DNA from: Clostridiaceae bacterium
GTDB lineage: Bacteria > Bacillota > Clostridia > Oscillospirales > Acutalibacteraceae
NCBI GenBank assembly: GCA_016285645.1
Contig: JAEERC010000027.1
Span: 1-64,000 of the forward strand
Direction of reading: 5' to 3'
DNA: 64,000 bases
Shown: piece after piece, positions 40,797-50,224 of the stretch
Layout of the letters: each line of letters opens with the position of its first letter
Position numbering within the stretch: position 1 is the stretch's first letter
Translations under genes and position numbers: made by a program
Notes under the pieces: model-generated
Told to the model about the DNA's origin: nothing
Seen by the model: the letters and a program-made list of their open reading frames with translations, nothing else
Databases searched by the model: none

Positions 40797-43628
40797 TTAC
40801 ACCTTTTCAAGCAGTTTTTTGAGATATTTGCCCGTGTAGGATTTTTTGCAGGCGGCAACCTCCTCGGGAGTGCCGCAGGCGACGATTTTGCCGCCCCTGT
40901 CGCCCCCGTCGGGACCGAGGTCGATTATGTAATCGGCGCATTTTATAACGTCGAGATTGTGCTCGATTATTATTACGGTGTTGCCCGCGTCCACAAGCTT
41001 CTGCAAAACGCTTATAAGGCACCTTACATCGTCGGTGTGAAGCCCGGTTGTGGGTTCGTCGAGGATATAGACTGTTTTGCCCGTAGCGACTCTCGCGAGC
41101 TCGGTTGCGAGTTTCACCCTCTGCGCCTCGCCGCCCGAAAGGGTTGTGGCGGACTGACCGAGTTTTACATAGCCGAGACCTACATCGTACAGAGTCTGCA
41201 GTTTGTTGCGTATGCGCTGCTGATTCTCAAAGAAGTTGAGCGCCTCCTCAACCGTCATTTCGAGAACATCGTATATATTCTTGCCCTTGTAGCGGATTTC
41301 AAGTGTTTCTCTGTTGTATCTCATTCCCTTGCAGACCTCGCAGGGAACATAGATATCCGCTAAAAAGTGCATCTCAATTTTCACAACGCCGTCGCCCTGG
41401 CACGCCTCACACCTGCCGCCCTTGACATTGAACGAAAAGCGGTTCGCCTTGTAGCCCTTTTTCTTTGAGTCGGCGAGGGAGGCGTAGAGATCGCGTATAT
41501 CGTTGAAAACTCCCGTGTAGGTGGCGGGGTTCGAGCGGGTTGTTCTGCCTATGGGCGACTGGTCGATGCAGATGACCTTGTCGAGATTTTCAATGCCCTC
41601 AAAGCCCGCGTTTTTGCCGGGATATGTCTTTGCGTTGTTGAGGGATGCTGCGAGTTTTTTATAGACAATCTCGTTTACAAGCGAGGATTTTCCGCTGCCC
41701 GAAACACCCGTTACGCACACGAACTCACCCAGCGGGAACGAGACATCTATATTTTTGAGGTTGTTCTCCCCCGCCCCGAAAACAGTGAGCGTTTTACCGC
41801 TGCCGCTCCTTCTTCCGGCGGGCACGGCTATTGATTTTTTGCCGCTTAAATACTGACCGGTAATTGAGTTTTTGCATTTCTTTATGCCTTCGACGCTGCC
41901 CGAATAGACAAGTTCGCCGCCGTGAATGCCCGCTCCGGGGCCGATATCCACTATATAATCCGCCGCGAGCATGGTCTCCTCATCGTGCTCGACAACAATT
42001 ATCGTGTTGCCCATATCGCGCAGATTCTTGAGCGTTGATATGAGTTTTTCGTTGTCCTTCTGGTGAAGACCTATGCTCGGCTCGTCGAGGATATACATAA
42101 CCCCGACGAGGGAGGAGCCGATCTGCGTTGCCAGGCGTATTCTCTGGCTTTCGCCGCCCGAGAGAGTTGCGGACGAGCGCGAGAGAGTTAGATAGTCGAG
42201 ACCGACATTGCTGAGGAACTCGAGGCGCGAGCGGATTTCCCTTAAAATCAGGGTCGCTATATCCTTTTCGCGACGGGTCAGTTCGAGCGCGTCGAGGAAG
42301 GCGATTGCCTCCTTGACGGATTTGTCGGTGAATTCCTTTATGTTGAGACCGCCCACCGTGACGCTCAGCGATTCCTTTTTGAGTCTCGCTCCGTGGCAGT
42401 CCGGGCACGGCTGTTCGGTCATATACTGCTCGATTTCCGTTTTGATATAGTCGCTCGTTGTGGTTCTGTAGCGGCGCTCCATATTGTTGATAACGCCCTC
42501 AAAATCGGTGAGATATGTGCCCGAGCCGTATTCGTTGCGGCGCTCGAGTTTAATCTTTTTGCCGTTAGTGCCGTAAAAAATAACATCCTTCGCCTCGCGG
42601 GAAAGGTCTTTGAACGGAGTGTCGAGCGAGAATTTGTACTCCCTCGCGATTCCCTCGTAATACATCTGCGCTATGGTGCCGCCGTCCGCCGCCGACCAGC
42701 CGGAAAGTTTTATCGCGCCGTCCCTTACGGAGAGCGAGCCGTCGGGAACAACGAGATATTCATCGGGCTTCATGAATATTCCGAGACCCGAGCAGGTTTT
42801 GCACGCGCCGAAGGGGTTGTTGAACGAGAAGGATCTCGGCTCAAGCTCCTCAATGCTCACACCGTGCTCCGGGCAGGCGTAGTTGAGCGAATAAAGCTGC
42901 TCCTCACCGTCAATCACATCCACGAGAAGCACGCCGTCGCTTAAATTTGTGGCTGTTTCAACCGAATCGGAAAGGCGGGAGCGGATGCCGTCCTTTATTA
43001 TAAGGCGGTCAACCACAACCTCAATATTGTGCTTTTTGTTTTTGTCGAGTTTTATGGTTTCCGATAAATCGTAGATATTGCCGTCAATGCGCACTCTGGC
43101 GTAGCCCGACTTGCGCACGCTTTCAATCTCCCTTACGAACTCGCCCTTTTTGCCTCTCGCTATAGGCGCCATAAGCTGAATCTTTGTGCCTTCGGGAAGT
43201 TTCAGAATGGCGTCGGTCACATCGTCAACGGTCTGCCTCGCAATCTCCCTGCCGCAGACCGGGCAGTGCGGAATGCCTATGCGCGCGTAGAGAAGGCGCA
43301 GGTAATCGTAAATCTCCGTAACCGTGCCCACTGTTGAGCGGGGGTTGCGGGATGTGGTTTTCTGATCTATTGAAATGGCGGGCGAGAGCCCTTCGATATA
43401 ATCGACATTCGGCTTTTCCATCTGCCCCAGGAACTGTCTCGCGTAGGAGGAGAGCGATTCGACATATCTCCTCTGCCCCTCGGCGTAAATCGTGTCAAAG
43501 GCAAGGGAGGACTTACCGGAACCCGAAAGCCCGGTAAACACCGTAAGAGCATCTCTCGGGATGCTCACATCCACATTTTTGAGGTTGTGCACCTTCGCGC
43601 CTTTTACAAAAAGGTTTTTCTGCGCCAT
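40797..43628 (-). CDS. uvrA: Excinuclease ABC subunit A
   Basis: A 943-residue damage-recognition ATPase of nucleotide excision repair, of normal length. Two ABC modules are present: Walker [13 protein letters not shown] near the N-terminus and [12 protein letters not shown] in the second half, with signature [12 protein letters not shown] and [12 protein letters not shown]. Zinc modules appear as [14 protein letters not shown] and CEACQGDGV. UvrA dimers load UvrB at lesions. It starts 1 nt after the uvrB stop codon, on the same transcript as radC and uvrB. Confidence 0.98.
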   Translation of the reverse strand: MAQKNLFVKGAKVHNLKNVDVSIPRDALTVFTGLSGSGKSSLAFDTIYAEGQRRYVESLSSYARQFLGQMEKPNVDYIEGLSPAISIDQKTTSRNPRSTVGTVTEIYDYLRLLYARIGIPHCPVCGREIARQTVDDVTDAILKLPEGTKIQLMAPIARGKKGEFVREIESVRKSGYARVRIDGNIYDLSETIKLDKNKKHNIEVVVDRLIIKDGIRSRLSDSVETATNLSDGVLLVDVIDGEEQLYSLNYACPEHGVSIEELEPRSFSFNNPFGACKTCSGLGIFMKPDEYLVVPDGSLSVRDGAIKLSGWSAADGGTIAQMYYEGIAREYKFSLDTPFKDLSREAKDVIFYGTNGKKIKLERRNEYGSGTYLTDFEGVINNMERRYRTTTSDYIKTEIEQYMTEQPCPDCHGARLKKESLSVTVGGLNIKEFTDKSVKEAIAFLDALELTRREKDIATLILREIRSRLEFLSNVGLDYLTLSRSSATLSGGESQRIRLATQIGSSLVGVMYILDEPSIGLHQKDNEKLISTLKNLRDMGNTIIVVEHDEETMLAADYIVDIGPGAGIHGGELVYSGSVEGIKKCKNSITGQYLSGKKSIAVPAGRRSGSGKTLTVFGAGENNLKNIDVSFPLGEFVCVTGVSGSGKSSLVNEIVYKKLAASLNNAKTYPGKNAGFEGIENLDKVICIDQSPIGRTTRSNPATYTGVFNDIRDLYASLADSKKKGYKANRFSFNVKGGRCEACQGDGVVKIEMHFLADIYVPCEVCKGMRYNRETLEIRYKGKNIYDVLEMTVEEALNFFENQQRIRNKLQTLYDVGLGYVKLGQSATTLSGGEAQRVKLATELARVATGKTVYILDEPTTGLHTDDVRCLISVLQKLVDAGNTVIIIEHNLDVIKCADYIIDLGPDGGDRGGKIVACGTPEEVAACKKSYTGKYLKKLLEKV

Positions 43629-43629
43629 T

Positions 43630-45591
43630 TTATTTACCCCGTCTGAGTTTTTCTATTCTGTCACGCAGGTACGCGGCGTGTTCGAACTCGAGAATCTTCG
43701 CCGCCTGCTTCATTTCGGCGGTAAGTCTTACTATGAGTTCTTCGCGCTCTTTCCTGCTCATCTTGGAAATCGCCTTTTCCCTGTCGTCCGCCTTCGAGGT
43801 TATCTCGATAATGTCGCGGACATCTTTAACTATTGTTTCGGGCACTATGCCGTGCTCCTCGTTGTATTTCATCTGCTTTTCGCGGCGGCGGTTTGTTTCG
43901 GTTATTGCCCTCTCCATTGAGGGAGTGACCGAATCGGCGTACATTATTACTTCGCCGCCCGCGTTTCTCGCCGCCCTGCCGACGGTCTGTATAAGCGAGG
44001 TTTCCGAGCGCAGGAATCCCTCCTTGTCGGCGTCGAGTATGACTACGAGCGATACCTCGGGAATGTCGAGACCTTCGCGCAGAAGGTTTATGCCCACGAG
44101 CACATCGAAATCGCCGAGACGAAGCCCGCGTATTATTTCCATACGCTCGATTGTGTCTATATCGTGGTGCATATAGCGCACCTTTATATCGAGGTTGTCG
44201 AGGTAATCGGTGAGATCCTCCGCCATCTTTTTGGTGAGTGTGGTGACGAGCACCCTTTCGCCCTTCGCGGTTCTGAGATTGATTTCGGAGACGAGGTCGT
44301 CAATCTGCCCCTCGGTCGGGCGCACGCTTATAAGCGGATCAAGAAGCCCGGTGGGTCTGATAACCTGCTCCACGGTCTGCGCGCTCTTCTCCCTTTCAAA
44401 ATCGCCGGGAGTGGCGCTTACAAATATCTTCTGCCCCACCCTTTCATAGAACTCGTCGAAGGTGAGCGGTCTGTTGTCGTAAGCCGAGGGCAGGCGGAAG
44501 CCGAAATCTATAAGACTCTTTTTGCGCGAGCGGTCGCCGCCGTACATACCGCGCACCTGCGGCAAGGTCACATGGGACTCATCCACAAAGAGCACAAAAT
44601 CATCCGGAAAATAGTTGAGCAATGTGAAAGGAGCCGATCCGGCGGGGCGCCCCGACATAACGCGGGAGTAGTTTTCAATGCCCTTGCAGAATCCCGTTTC
44701 GCGCAGCATTTCAATATCGTATTCGGTTCTCTGCTTTATGCGCTGGGCTTCAAGGAGTTTTCCGCGCTCCTCAAACCATTTTACTCTCTCGAGCATCTCC
44801 TCATATATTTCGGTAAGCGAGCGCTCCATTTTATCGGGCGATACAACATAGTGCGAGGCGGGGTAAATCGCCACATGGGAGAGCACGCCGTTCACCTTGC
44901 CCGTGAGCGCGTTTATTTCGCTTATGCGCTCGACCTCATCACCGAAGAACTCAACACGAATCGCGTTCTCGTTTGAATAGACGGGGAAGATTTCCACAAC
45001 ATCGCCGCGCACCCTGAACTTGTTTCTGATAAAGTTCAGGTCATTGCGTTCGTACTGTATTTCAACAAGCTTCGATATAAGCTCATCGCGCGATTTCTGC
45101 ATACCGGGCCGCAGTGAGATTACCATACTGCGGTAGTCGATGGGGTCGCCCAAAGTGTAGATGCACGACACGCTCGCCACAATGATTACATCCCTGCGCT
45201 CCGAGAGAGCGGATGTTGCCGAATGGCGGAGTTTGTCAATCTCGTCGTTTACCGCCGAATCCTTTTCGATATATGTGTCGGTGGTCGGTATATACGCCTC
45301 GGGCTGGTAGTAATCGTAGTAGGACACAAAGTATTCAACCGCGTTTTCGGGAAAGAATTCGCGGAACTCCGAACATAACTGAGCGGCGAGAGTCTTGTTG
45401 TGGGCGAGCACGAGAGTGGGCCTGTTGACGCGCTCAATGATGTTTGCCATGGTGAAGGTCTTGCCCGAACCGGTAACGCCGAGCAGAGTCTGTTCATTGA
45501 AGCCGCGGTTTAATCCGTCAACAAGCTTGTCGATCGCCTCGGGCTGATCGCCCGTGGGTCTGAATTTTGAATGTAAAACAAATTTATCCAT
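43630..45591 (-). CDS. uvrB: Excinuclease ABC subunit B
   Basis: A 653-residue helicase-like subunit of nucleotide excision repair. The Walker A motif is [15 protein letters not shown], the beta-hairpin region has [21 protein letters not shown], helicase motifs include [10 protein letters not shown], and the C-terminal UvrB/UvrC interaction domain ([24 protein letters not shown]) is present. UvrB verifies damage and recruits UvrC. It lies 2 nt after radC and 1 nt before uvrA. uvrC is not in the window. Confidence 0.98.
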   Translation of the reverse strand: MDKFVLHSKFRPTGDQPEAIDKLVDGLNRGFNEQTLLGVTGSGKTFTMANIIERVNRPTLVLAHNKTLAAQLCSEFREFFPENAVEYFVSYYDYYQPEAYIPTTDTYIEKDSAVNDEIDKLRHSATSALSERRDVIIVASVSCIYTLGDPIDYRSMVISLRPGMQKSRDELISKLVEIQYERNDLNFIRNKFRVRGDVVEIFPVYSNENAIRVEFFGDEVERISEINALTGKVNGVLSHVAIYPASHYVVSPDKMERSLTEIYEEMLERVKWFEERGKLLEAQRIKQRTEYDIEMLRETGFCKGIENYSRVMSGRPAGSAPFTLLNYFPDDFVLFVDESHVTLPQVRGMYGGDRSRKKSLIDFGFRLPSAYDNRPLTFDEFYERVGQKIFVSATPGDFEREKSAQTVEQVIRPTGLLDPLISVRPTEGQIDDLVSEINLRTAKGERVLVTTLTKKMAEDLTDYLDNLDIKVRYMHHDIDTIERMEIIRGLRLGDFDVLVGINLLREGLDIPEVSLVVILDADKEGFLRSETSLIQTVGRAARNAGGEVIMYADSVTPSMERAITETNRRREKQMKYNEEHGIVPETIVKDVRDIIEITSKADDREKAISKMSRKEREELIVRLTAEMKQAAKILEFEHAAYLRDRIEKLRRGK

Positions 45592-45593
45592 AA

Positions 45594-46271
45594 TCAGAAC
45601 ATTGAGCCGAATTTTTCCGTGGAGCGCATTGAAAGAAGGGAATCCGCCCCGTAAATGAAATGATCGGCGAGAGTTATATTTTTACGCCCGAAAGCGTCAA
45701 GCAGCCGCTTTGTGGCGTTTACATCGTCCCTTGAGGGCGAGGCGACGCCGTCGGGATGGTTGTGGGCGATAATCACGGTTTTGGCGCCGCACCTCTCCGC
45801 AAAATCAAGGAGCGAAGGGATGTCGGGAGCCACGCTGTCAATGCCGCCCGCGGTCTCGCTCGTGTTGCGCAGTCTGCCCGTTCCGTCAAAGCAGAAAAGA
45901 ACAAACATTTCGGTTTTAACGCCGATAAAATAGCTTTTTATGAAATCGCAGACCGCCCTGTAATCGCCGATATACAGACTTTCCTTCGTCAGCGTGCCTG
46001 TCATATATCTTTTGCAGACCTGAGGGAGCATTGTGAGGAAGGCAGCCGCATTATCGCCTATGCCTTTGAGGGAGCGCAGTTCCTCGGGTGACGCCTCAAG
46101 CACGCCGGAGAGCGAGCCGAACCTGTCGAGCAAAAGTTGGGCAATGCCGTTGGTATCCTTTCTGGGAATGCAGTAAAAGAGCAGCATTTCAAGCACCGCT
46201 CTGTCGTCCATATCCTCAAGCCCGCCCGCGAAATAACGCTCGCGCACTCTCGACCTGTGGTGTTCAGCCAT
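45594..46271 (-). CDS. radC: RadC/JAB-domain DNA repair-associated protein
   Basis: A 225-residue protein of the RadC family. The N-terminal helix-hairpin-helix-like part contains [16 protein letters not shown]; the C-terminal MPN/JAB metalloprotease-like domain has the JAMM motif [18 protein letters not shown]. Despite its name the biochemical role of RadC is not settled. It is first in an operon with uvrB and uvrA, which supports a link to DNA repair here. I chose the ATG at 46271 because AGGAGG lies 9 nt upstream; another ATG at 46277 is only 3 nt from that site. Confidence 0.9.
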   Translation of the reverse strand: MAEHHRSRVRERYFAGGLEDMDDRAVLEMLLFYCIPRKDTNGIAQLLLDRFGSLSGVLEASPEELRSLKGIGDNAAAFLTMLPQVCKRYMTGTLTKESLYIGDYRAVCDFIKSYFIGVKTEMFVLFCFDGTGRLRNTSETAGGIDSVAPDIPSLLDFAERCGAKTVIIAHNHPDGVASPSRDDVNATKRLLDAFGRKNITLADHFIYGADSLLSMRSTEKFGSMF

Positions 46272-46303
46272 CCGCATATCCCTCCTAAAATGATTATCAA
46301 TAT

Positions 46304-46332
46304 ATTATATAATAAATATGGTATTTTGTAAA
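46304..46332 (-). promoter_or_regulatory. Promoter for the radC-uvrB-uvrA-TPR-DUF4037 operon
   Basis: On the minus strand TTTACA, 17 nt, TATAAT, about 33 nt before the radC start. No LexA/DinR box (CGAAC-n4-GTTCG type) is recognised nearby. Confidence 0.6.
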
Positions 46333-46393
46333 TTGTTTTATTGAAAGTCGGGCTCCGGCTGTTCGCCCGTAAGGCAGGCGGCGGGATTGGGTC

Positions 46394-46421
46394 TTGAAAT
46401 AATCCGTATGTGTGATAAAAT
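46394..46421 (+). promoter_or_regulatory. Promoter for the pseudouridine synthase gene
   Basis: TTGAAA, 16 nt, TAAAAT, about 37 nt before the ATG at 46458. Confidence 0.5.
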
Positions 46422-46457
46422 AAAAGGCGTTCAGATTCACGGCAAGGATGAAAGAAT

Positions 46458-47432
46458 ATGAAATCTTTTACAATAGGTAAAAACGACGCGGGTCAGCGGC
46501 TTGACAAGTTCATCACAAAAAGTGTGCCGTCACTTCCGCAGTCGCTTCTTTACAAATACATAAGAATAAAGCGCGTCAAGGTAAACTCGAAGCGGGCCCA
46601 GATTTCCACACGCCTCAAAGAGGGCGACATTGTGGATATGTATATAAGCGACGAGTTCTTCACCGAAAAGGAGTACCGCTACGATTTTCTTTCCGCCTCG
46701 GACAAGCTGAGCATCATATATGAGGATGAAAACATTATGCTGCTTGACAAAAAGGTGGGGCTTCTCTCGCACCCGGACGACACTGAGTATAACGACACGC
46801 TCATTACGAGGGTGAAGAAATATTTATATAACAAAGGCGAGTACAACCCGGCGGATGAAAACTCCTTCACGCCCTCGCTTGTAAACAGAATCGACCGCAA
46901 CACCGGGGGCATTGTTATTGCCGCCAAAAACGCTGAGAGTCTGAGAATACTCAACCAAAAGTTAAAGGACCGCGAACTCGAAAAATATTATCTCTGCGTG
47001 ATTCACGGCACGCTCAAAGAGAAAAGCGGAACCCTCGAGGGCTGGCTTATTAAGGACGAAAGCAAAAACAGAGTCACCGTGCTCACCTCGAAAAAAGATG
47101 ACGCGAAGCAGATTTTCACAAAATACAGAGTGCTCGGCGAAACACGGGATTTGAGTCTGGTTGAGGTTGAGCTTCTCACGGGCAGAACCCACCAGATAAG
47201 GGCGCATTTCGCGAGCATAGGGCATCCGCTTTTAGGCGACGGCAAATACGGCACAAACGCGCTCAACAAGGCATACGGCTACAAAAAGCAGTTTCTGTAT
47301 TCCTATAAACTTGTGTTCACATTCACGACCGACGCGGGGATTTTAAACTATCTTGACGGCAGAAGTTTCGCCGTTGACGATGTGTGGTTCAAAGAAGAAT
47401 TTGAGCAGGGTAAACTCAAACCCGCACAATAA
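46458..47432 (+). CDS. RluA family pseudouridine synthase
   Basis: A 324-residue enzyme converting specific uridines in rRNA (or tRNA) to pseudouridine. The N-terminal S4 RNA-binding domain reads GQRLDKFITKSVPSLPQSLLYKYIRIKRVKVN (described in part), and the catalytic domain has the family motif NRIDRNTGGIVIAAKN with the catalytic Asp, and LTGRTHQIRAHFASIGHPLLGD near the C-terminus. It is of the RluC/RluD type, but the exact target position cannot be decided. It stands alone between two promoters. Confidence 0.93.
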   Translation: MKSFTIGKNDAGQRLDKFITKSVPSLPQSLLYKYIRIKRVKVNSKRAQISTRLKEGDIVDMYISDEFFTEKEYRYDFLSASDKLSIIYEDENIMLLDKKVGLLSHPDDTEYNDTLITRVKKYLYNKGEYNPADENSFTPSLVNRIDRNTGGIVIAAKNAESLRILNQKLKDRELEKYYLCVIHGTLKEKSGTLEGWLIKDESKNRVTVLTSKKDDAKQIFTKYRVLGETRDLSLVEVELLTGRTHQIRAHFASIGHPLLGDGKYGTNALNKAYGYKKQFLYSYKLVFTFTTDAGILNYLDGRSFAVDDVWFKEEFEQGKLKPAQ

Positions 47433-47466
47433 GTTAAACTGTATTTATGTTTTAAAAATATTTTAC

Positions 47467-47495
47467 TTGTAAAATTTTTAAAAACAGTATATAAT
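47467..47495 (+). promoter_or_regulatory. Promoter for the PrsA-like foldase gene
   Basis: TTGTAA, 17 nt, TATAAT, about 64 nt before the ATG at 47559. Confidence 0.65.
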
Positions 47496-47558
47496 ATGTT
47501 TGTTATGCTGATTTATCCACTCAGCAATATCTTTTACAGTAAAGGATGAACAGGTCTT

Positions 47559-49316
47559 ATGGCTAAAAAAGAAGAAAAAAGCAAGGCGGAACTCTACAGG
47601 GAGGAACGCAAGGCGAGAATAGCGAAAGCCAACAAAAAGAACTCCAAAAAGGGTTCGAGCAGCGGCGGCAGCATCGTAAAGAGAATTGTGGCTGTTGTTC
47701 TTTGCGCGGCTGTCGTTCTCGGCGGTCTCTATTTCATTCTTGACGCGACGGGCGTAGTAAACAGAATGATTCCCGCCCTGAAGGTCGGCAACAAGAGCAT
47801 AAGCTCCGCGACTTATTACTATTACTATCTTATGTCCTACAACCAGGCGCAGCAGGTTCAGGAGCAGTACGGTCAGTATATGAGCTACTATGACACAAGC
47901 AAGGCTCCCGACGAGCAGGACTACATGAGCCCCGATGAAGACGGCAACACCATCACATGGGCTGAGCAGTTCATGAAGCAGGCGTCACAGCTCGCGCAGT
48001 CCAACATCGCTTTCTACAACGAGGCGGTCAAGGCGGGCATCACCCTCACCGATGAGGAAAAAGAGGAAATCGAGCACACCATCAACGATTACAAAGAGAA
48101 CGCGGCGAGCAGCGGCTATTCGCTTGACGCCTATCTCAGAAGATATTTCGGTTTCGGTCTCAAGGAATTCAAAAAGCAGGTTGAGCAGGAGCTCTACGCC
48201 AACAAGTATAAAACCCAGAAACAGGATGAATTCAAGGACGGCATTACCGAAGAACAGCTCAAGAAAGAACTTGAGGACAACCCCACCACCTACGGCCTCG
48301 CGACAGTTCGCTACTACAATATCACCCTCAACGAAGTAACCCAGAAAGAGGGCGAGAGCGATGAGGATTTCGCCGCGAGAAAAGATAAGGAAAACGAGCC
48401 CCTCGTAAAGGCGGCTGAAGGCATTATCGACGGCGTAAAGAGCGAGGACTCCTTCATTGACGCCGTAAACAAATACGCCGATGAAAAAGCAGCCGAAGAA
48501 AAAGCCAAGAAAGCGGAAGAGGCAAAAGACGACGCGAAAGCCGAAGAGGCAGAAAAAGCAGAAGAGACAAAGGAAGAGAAAAAGGACGACGAGAAGAAGG
48601 AAGAAAAGAGAGACGACACCACCCTTCTCAACCACTCAACCTATTCTTCAATCTCCTCCGCAATCGGCAAGGACGGCGCGGACTGGGCTTTTGATTCAGC
48701 GCGCAAAAAGGGCGAGACCAAGGTTATCACCGGCGACGACAAAATCACCGTTGTTTATATTGTAAAACCCAGATCGCTTGACGCGCACAGCGTAACGGTT
48801 CACTACTGCCTCATCCCCTACAACGATTCAATGCAGGCCGCCGCGGACGACGATGAGCGCACCGAAGCGAAGGACAAAGCCGAAAAGCTCTATGACGAGT
48901 GGAAGAAATCCGGCGACACATCCGAGGATTCCTTCTCTGAACTCTGCAAGGAGAATTCCGCCGACACCAGCACAAGCGAAAAGGGCGGACTTATCGATGT
49001 AAGACTCAACACTATGGTTTCCGCGTTTGAGGAATGGTGCTTCGACAAGTCACGCAAGGCGGGCGACACCGGCGTTATCGAAGCGACAGAATACGGCTAC
49101 TTCCTTATCTACTTCGTAAGCGACAACAAAGACGACCTCGACTGGAAAGACAGCGCCACAAGCACAGTCGCGGAAACTCTTTACACCGATTTCTCGAAGG
49201 ATGTTCTTGCCGACACGGGCAGCTACAAGGTTGTTGACCACACCTGGGCGGAGAACAGAATCTCCAAGAAATTCTGCAAGATGATAAAGAGAAACGCGGC
49301 TCTCAGCAGCAAATAA
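47559..49316 (+). CDS. PrsA/SurA-like membrane-anchored peptidyl-prolyl isomerase
   Basis: A 585-residue extracytoplasmic folding factor. A basic cytoplasmic stretch rich in Lys (residues 1-45) precedes a single membrane helix (IVAVVLCAAVVLGGLYFILD); the outer part has a SurA-type N-terminal helical domain with ALKVGNKSISSATYY, followed by two parvulin-like regions, the second with GGLIDVRLNTMVSAFEEWCFD and KAGDTGVIEATEYGYFLIYF. Between them lies a strongly charged Glu/Lys/Ala stretch of about 45 residues (about 48478-48620), probably a flexible or coiled insertion. Members assist folding of secreted proteins, which fits the many secreted proteins encoded here. It has its own promoter and terminator. 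Confidence 0.85.
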   Translation: MAKKEEKSKAELYREERKARIAKANKKNSKKGSSSGGSIVKRIVAVVLCAAVVLGGLYFILDATGVVNRMIPALKVGNKSISSATYYYYYLMSYNQAQQVQEQYGQYMSYYDTSKAPDEQDYMSPDEDGNTITWAEQFMKQASQLAQSNIAFYNEAVKAGITLTDEEKEEIEHTINDYKENAASSGYSLDAYLRRYFGFGLKEFKKQVEQELYANKYKTQKQDEFKDGITEEQLKKELEDNPTTYGLATVRYYNITLNEVTQKEGESDEDFAARKDKENEPLVKAAEGIIDGVKSEDSFIDAVNKYADEKAAEEKAKKAEEAKDDAKAEEAEKAEETKEEKKDDEKKEEKRDDTTLLNHSTYSSISSAIGKDGADWAFDSARKKGETKVITGDDKITVVYIVKPRSLDAHSVTVHYCLIPYNDSMQAAADDDERTEAKDKAEKLYDEWKKSGDTSEDSFSELCKENSADTSTSEKGGLIDVRLNTMVSAFEEWCFDKSRKAGDTGVIEATEYGYFLIYFVSDNKDDLDWKDSATSTVAETLYTDFSKDVLADTGSYKVVDHTWAENRISKKFCKMIKRNAALSSK

Positions 49317-49342
49317 TTACAGCGTAAAAACAAGTCACAAAG

Positions 49343-49371
49343 CGGTATGAATTGCTCATACCGTTTTTTTT
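49343..49371 (+). terminator. Terminator after the foldase gene
   Basis: CGGTATGA-ATTGC-TCATACCG followed by eight T. Confidence 0.92.
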
Positions 49372-49372
49372 A

Positions 49373-49401
49373 TTGATATTGCGGAAAAAGTGTGATATAA
49401 T
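49373..49401 (+). promoter_or_regulatory. Promoter for the secreted protein gene at 49454
   Basis: TTGATA, 17 nt, TATAAT. The -35 box directly follows the upstream terminator's T run. Confidence 0.7.
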
Positions 49402-49453
49402 GTTTACGCTTGAGTGAAGCAAAATTCAATTTCAATATGAAAGGATGAATAAA

Positions 49454-50161
49454 ATGAAAACGGCAAAAAGAGTACTCGCCGTATTTATGGCGGTAATTAT
49501 GGCAACGCTTCTTTCAGTGGCGGTATTCGCCGAGAGCGGCACATCGAACACGGAAAAACTTATGTCTCAGATTTCAGCGGCAGGCAAGTTCAAGGCGTCC
49601 GTCACCTGCTTCTCCTACAACAGCGGAACGGTGAGGAACAACATCAACTTCGACTTTTATGACGACCTGAACTCCAACAAAATCCTCTGCGATTTCACCG
49701 ACAAGAACATCAAGGTTCTCTACGCTGATTCATCGATGAAGGTCATTTTCGCCTCTATCATTTACCTTGACCTCAACAAGGATGTTAGTTTGCTGCTCGC
49801 CGCGGGCGCGGTTGACCTTTTCCAGAAGGTTTTCAAATCCTTTGTTGACGACCCGATGATGTCCGCCTTCACGCTGACAACCTCAACGGTTGAAAAGAAC
49901 GGCAAAGCCTGCACGAAGGAATATTTCAAGGGCAAAACAATCGGCACATCCGGCACCTTCTACTATGACCAGAACGGCAGCCTCTGCGAGCTTGAGCTGT
50001 GCGACAACCAGGGCGAATACATAAGCTTCACAATCGCCTCAATCACAACCTCTTTTGACAGCTCCGTATTCTCACTGCCCGCGTTCGCTATCAACCTCTC
50101 CGTTATCTGGAAGCTCATTATGGTTCTTCTTCCGCTCTTCGGAGTAACGCTCGCTATTTAA
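49454..50161 (+). CDS. Secreted protein of unknown function with hydrophobic C-terminus
   Basis: A 235-residue protein with a signal peptide (MKTAKRVLAVFMAVIMATLL...VFAES). The mature domain starts with an LMSQISAAGKFKAS-like segment and consists of alternating beta strands (ILCDFTDKNIKVLYADSSM, KACTKEYFKGKTIGTSGTFYY) reminiscent of lipoprotein-type beta sheets, though there is no lipobox. It ends in a long hydrophobic segment (INLSVIWKLIMVLLPLFG VTLAI) that could anchor it in the membrane. No family recognised. The ATG at 49454 is chosen because AAAGGA is 8 nt upstream; the ATG at 49445 overlaps that site. Confidence 0.75.
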   Translation: MKTAKRVLAVFMAVIMATLLSVAVFAESGTSNTEKLMSQISAAGKFKASVTCFSYNSGTVRNNINFDFYDDLNSNKILCDFTDKNIKVLYADSSMKVIFASIIYLDLNKDVSLLLAAGAVDLFQKVFKSFVDDPMMSAFTLTTSTVEKNGKACTKEYFKGKTIGTSGTFYYDQNGSLCELELCDNQGEYISFTIASITTSFDSSVFSLPAFAINLSVIWKLIMVLLPLFGVTLAI

Positions 50162-50183
50162 CAATCCGGTTTTATATGACGAA

Positions 50184-50217
50184 TCCCCCGATGCGTTGAG
50201 CATCGGGGGATATTTTT
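50184..50217 (+). terminator. Terminator after the secreted protein gene
   Basis: TCCCCCGATGC-GTTGA-GCATCGGGGGA followed by TATTTTTTC. The palindrome may also serve the convergent lectin-like gene. Confidence 0.9.
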
Positions 50218-50224
50218 TCATAGA

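Noticed and set aside
44164-44976. 270-residue open frame antisense to uvrB
   Set aside because: Shadow of the uvrB coding sequence, without ribosome site or recognisable family.
46304-46332. LexA (SOS) control of the uvr operon
   Set aside because: No CGAAC-n4-GTTCG-type box is recognisable around the promoter.
47985-48635. 216-residue open frame antisense to the foldase gene
   Set aside because: It mirrors the Lys/Glu-rich stretch of the foldase and has a low-complexity Phe/Leu composition.
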